From Acanthochlamys bracteata (taxonomy: Eukaryota > Streptophyta > Magnoliopsida > Pandanales > Velloziaceae), in contig CM034139.1 in NCBI GenBank assembly GCA_019914995.1, positions 6,550,461-6,614,460 on the forward strand: 64,000 bases of DNA. Reading direction: 5' to 3'. A program made the translations under genes and the position numbers. Positions within the stretch are counted from its first letter, which is position 1. Every line of letters starts with the position of its first letter. This document shows positions 62,412-64,000 of the stretch, piece by piece. A model generated the notes under the pieces. That model was not told the DNA's origin and searched no databases. It was given only the letters and a program-made list of their open reading frames with translations.

Positions 62412-63665
62412 GTTTGATGTTTTTACTTACTGGATGCTGAGAAGAAGTAGTGTGGGACGAGTGAGTGAGCGAGTGAAGTGAACGAGTGTGGTAACTAGCA
62501 AGGGATGGCAAGTGATTTTATGGTGTCATCTGATATTGTTACTTAGGTTTGAAATTCCAGTAATGAGTCCTGAGTTTTACTGTTCGAACTTTGATTCGAT
62601 ACTTAATTATCTTTGTGAGACTGTTCAGTTGATGTGATTGATAGGATGGGTTGGTGGGAGCCAATGCGTCTTCACTTGCTGTGGTGGGGGCTTGCAGGTG
62701 TATACCAGATAGGGACTGAAGCAGATGAGAAACTTAGTAAAAGGAACAGAGGTGGGGCTGGAGATGGGATCACTCAGTTGTGTCTTTTGCACCTTTTCAC
62801 CTATAAACCTCTTCAGAACATTTTCATGAATGTTTCTTTCCTTTCTCTGTTTGATAAATTTACATGAGTGCATCAATGTTTATAGATTTCTTTTGTTTGA
62901 ATCATTTGAGAGAACCAAACATCTCTCTCATGAAGCGAGAGCGAGACATCAGGCCAGGGAGTTCACAAATCTTCTGAATAAACACAGCTGTCAAACTGTA
63001 AGTACCTTACAATGCATTGATTGTAAATGTAATAATGCCGATAATCGATACAAAATCTGAGGTTCCCAAATGAAAGATTGTTAATTAGTAGGCACTGATC
63101 ATGAACAGCTCAACATAAGAATAAAAGAGTTCATCAGCAAATCTACATAATTGGCTCACCAAGGAAAAGAGCTTTTGATAAAAGAAAATAAAACTGACAG
63201 AGATAGTCTGGACTAAAAGAAATAAAAATATAAAGAGGAATTGCCAGTTTACTGGTCAAATATCATTCAAGTGGAATTACATTTCGAATTGCTTAAGATG
63301 TCTGATAAACGTGCAACTGAAACACTGACAAACACACAGGATGCTGCTCAACTAGCTCTAGTAATCTTCAGCAGAAGAAATATGTATCAGCGGATCACAC
63401 AGGGTTTAAGTTCCAGCTGAGACTACAATTTAAGTCGGCAAAACAAGGAATCGTTAAAAGTCTTGCTTGCTCCAATTGAAGGTTTGCTTGAAGGACAAAA
63501 TAGATTTCGTAAATGATCTCTGTCCTGAGAACAATCTGAGCTTCATCAGTTGTGTCATGATACTTTGATCACATCTTGCTCAATGTCCAAGCTTCATCTA
63601 TGAGGACTGTTTTGGAGCAATTCAACTGTCTAGGCAGCCATGTGCAGACATGTAGAAATCTTGTT
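62412..63665. other. PII-2-like promoter and intergenic DNA
   Basis: No gene is seen. Just upstream of the PII-2-like start the DNA has GAGTGA/GTGAGC tandem-like words (about 62459-62490). The right part is probably the 3' untranslated region of the minus-strand gene that ends at 63666. Confidence 0.45.
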
Positions 63666-63758
63666 TTATCTACCTCCACCATGTAGTAAGAGTTGCATGA
63701 GAATTGCTAAAATGCTGCCAATGGAGATGTTGATAACGTTGACAGCATCATTGTTCAG
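63666..63758 (-). CDS. Last exon of an unidentified minus-strand gene
   Basis: After a good acceptor (CTTGTAG, minus strand) comes a 31-codon frame to a stop at 63666-63668. It reads LNNDAVNVINISIGSILAIL and ends MQLLLHGGGR, a hydrophobic helix with a short polar tail. It looks like the C-terminus of a membrane protein. The earlier exons would lie beyond 63758 and partly outside the window. No family is recognised. Confidence 0.35.
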   Translation of the reverse strand: MNNDAVNVINISIGSILAILMQLLLHGGGR

Positions 63759-64000
63759 CTACAAGAAAGACAGACGTCGTAAAATGTCAACTTTACAGAT
63801 CAGCAATCCTATTCGATGATTTGAAATGATCAATTAACACCACCATCTACCAGGTGTTATTGATTTGGCAAACACAAAGGACAAAAGTGGACAATACATC
63901 TTTACTCAATAGAACATATACATGGAGAATTTAAAAGAAAAACAAAATTACATGGAGAAACCAAGAGATTAGGTGTGATAGGGATGCAAGATATTTGTAG

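Overview
The window is nuclear DNA of a flowering plant, almost certainly a eudicot. Genes are split by many short AT-rich GT-AG introns, intergenic DNA is very AT-rich and full of small inverted-repeat (MITE-like) elements, and every recognisable protein belongs to a land-plant family. I cannot name the species. No viral, bacterial, CRISPR or operon structure is present.

Layout. 1-6.4 kb is repeat-rich and holds a 2.3-kb terminal-inverted-repeat element with a GC-rich, gene-like first exon. 6.5-7.5 kb (+) is an OVATE family repressor. 8.4-11.0 kb (-) is a badly decayed gamma-glutamyl hydrolase pseudogene. 12.8-15.2 kb (-) is a class A4 heat-stress transcription factor. 17.1-18.6 kb (+) is an organelle-targeted-looking protein of unknown function. 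18.7-19.4 kb is a MITE carrying a long TA microsatellite. 21.7-24.7 kb (+) is a BES1/BZR1-type brassinosteroid transcription factor. 25.9-28.8 kb (+) is a seven-exon conserved protein of unknown function. 29.4-29.7 kb (+) is a small secreted six-cysteine protein. 30.4-36.0 kb (-) and 42.9-49.8 kb (+) are two LRR-malectin receptor-like kinases (LRR-VIII-2 type), with the WDR55 gene (37.9-41.9 kb, -) between them. 51.3-54.7 kb (-) is peroxisomal citrate synthase, divergent from a CAD1-type MACPF gene (55.4-58.8 kb, +). 61.0-62.4 kb (-) is a PII-2-like LRR protein. At the right edge is the last exon of an unidentified minus-strand gene.

The genes do not form one pathway, but the right half is rich in cell-surface and immunity-type genes: two LRR-malectin kinases, a CAD1-type cell-death regulator and a PII-2-like LRR protein. 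The most informative observations are lesions. Both receptor kinases carry one small homopolymer-associated frameshift in the kinase domain. The plus-strand copy also has a MITE inside an LRR exon. The hydrolase pseudogene keeps its exon order and active-site segment but has several stops and frameshifts. Two divergent promoters contain repeated TGGGCT (site II) motifs, one of them mixed with W-box-like TTGACTC repeats. I found no clearly novel biological system.
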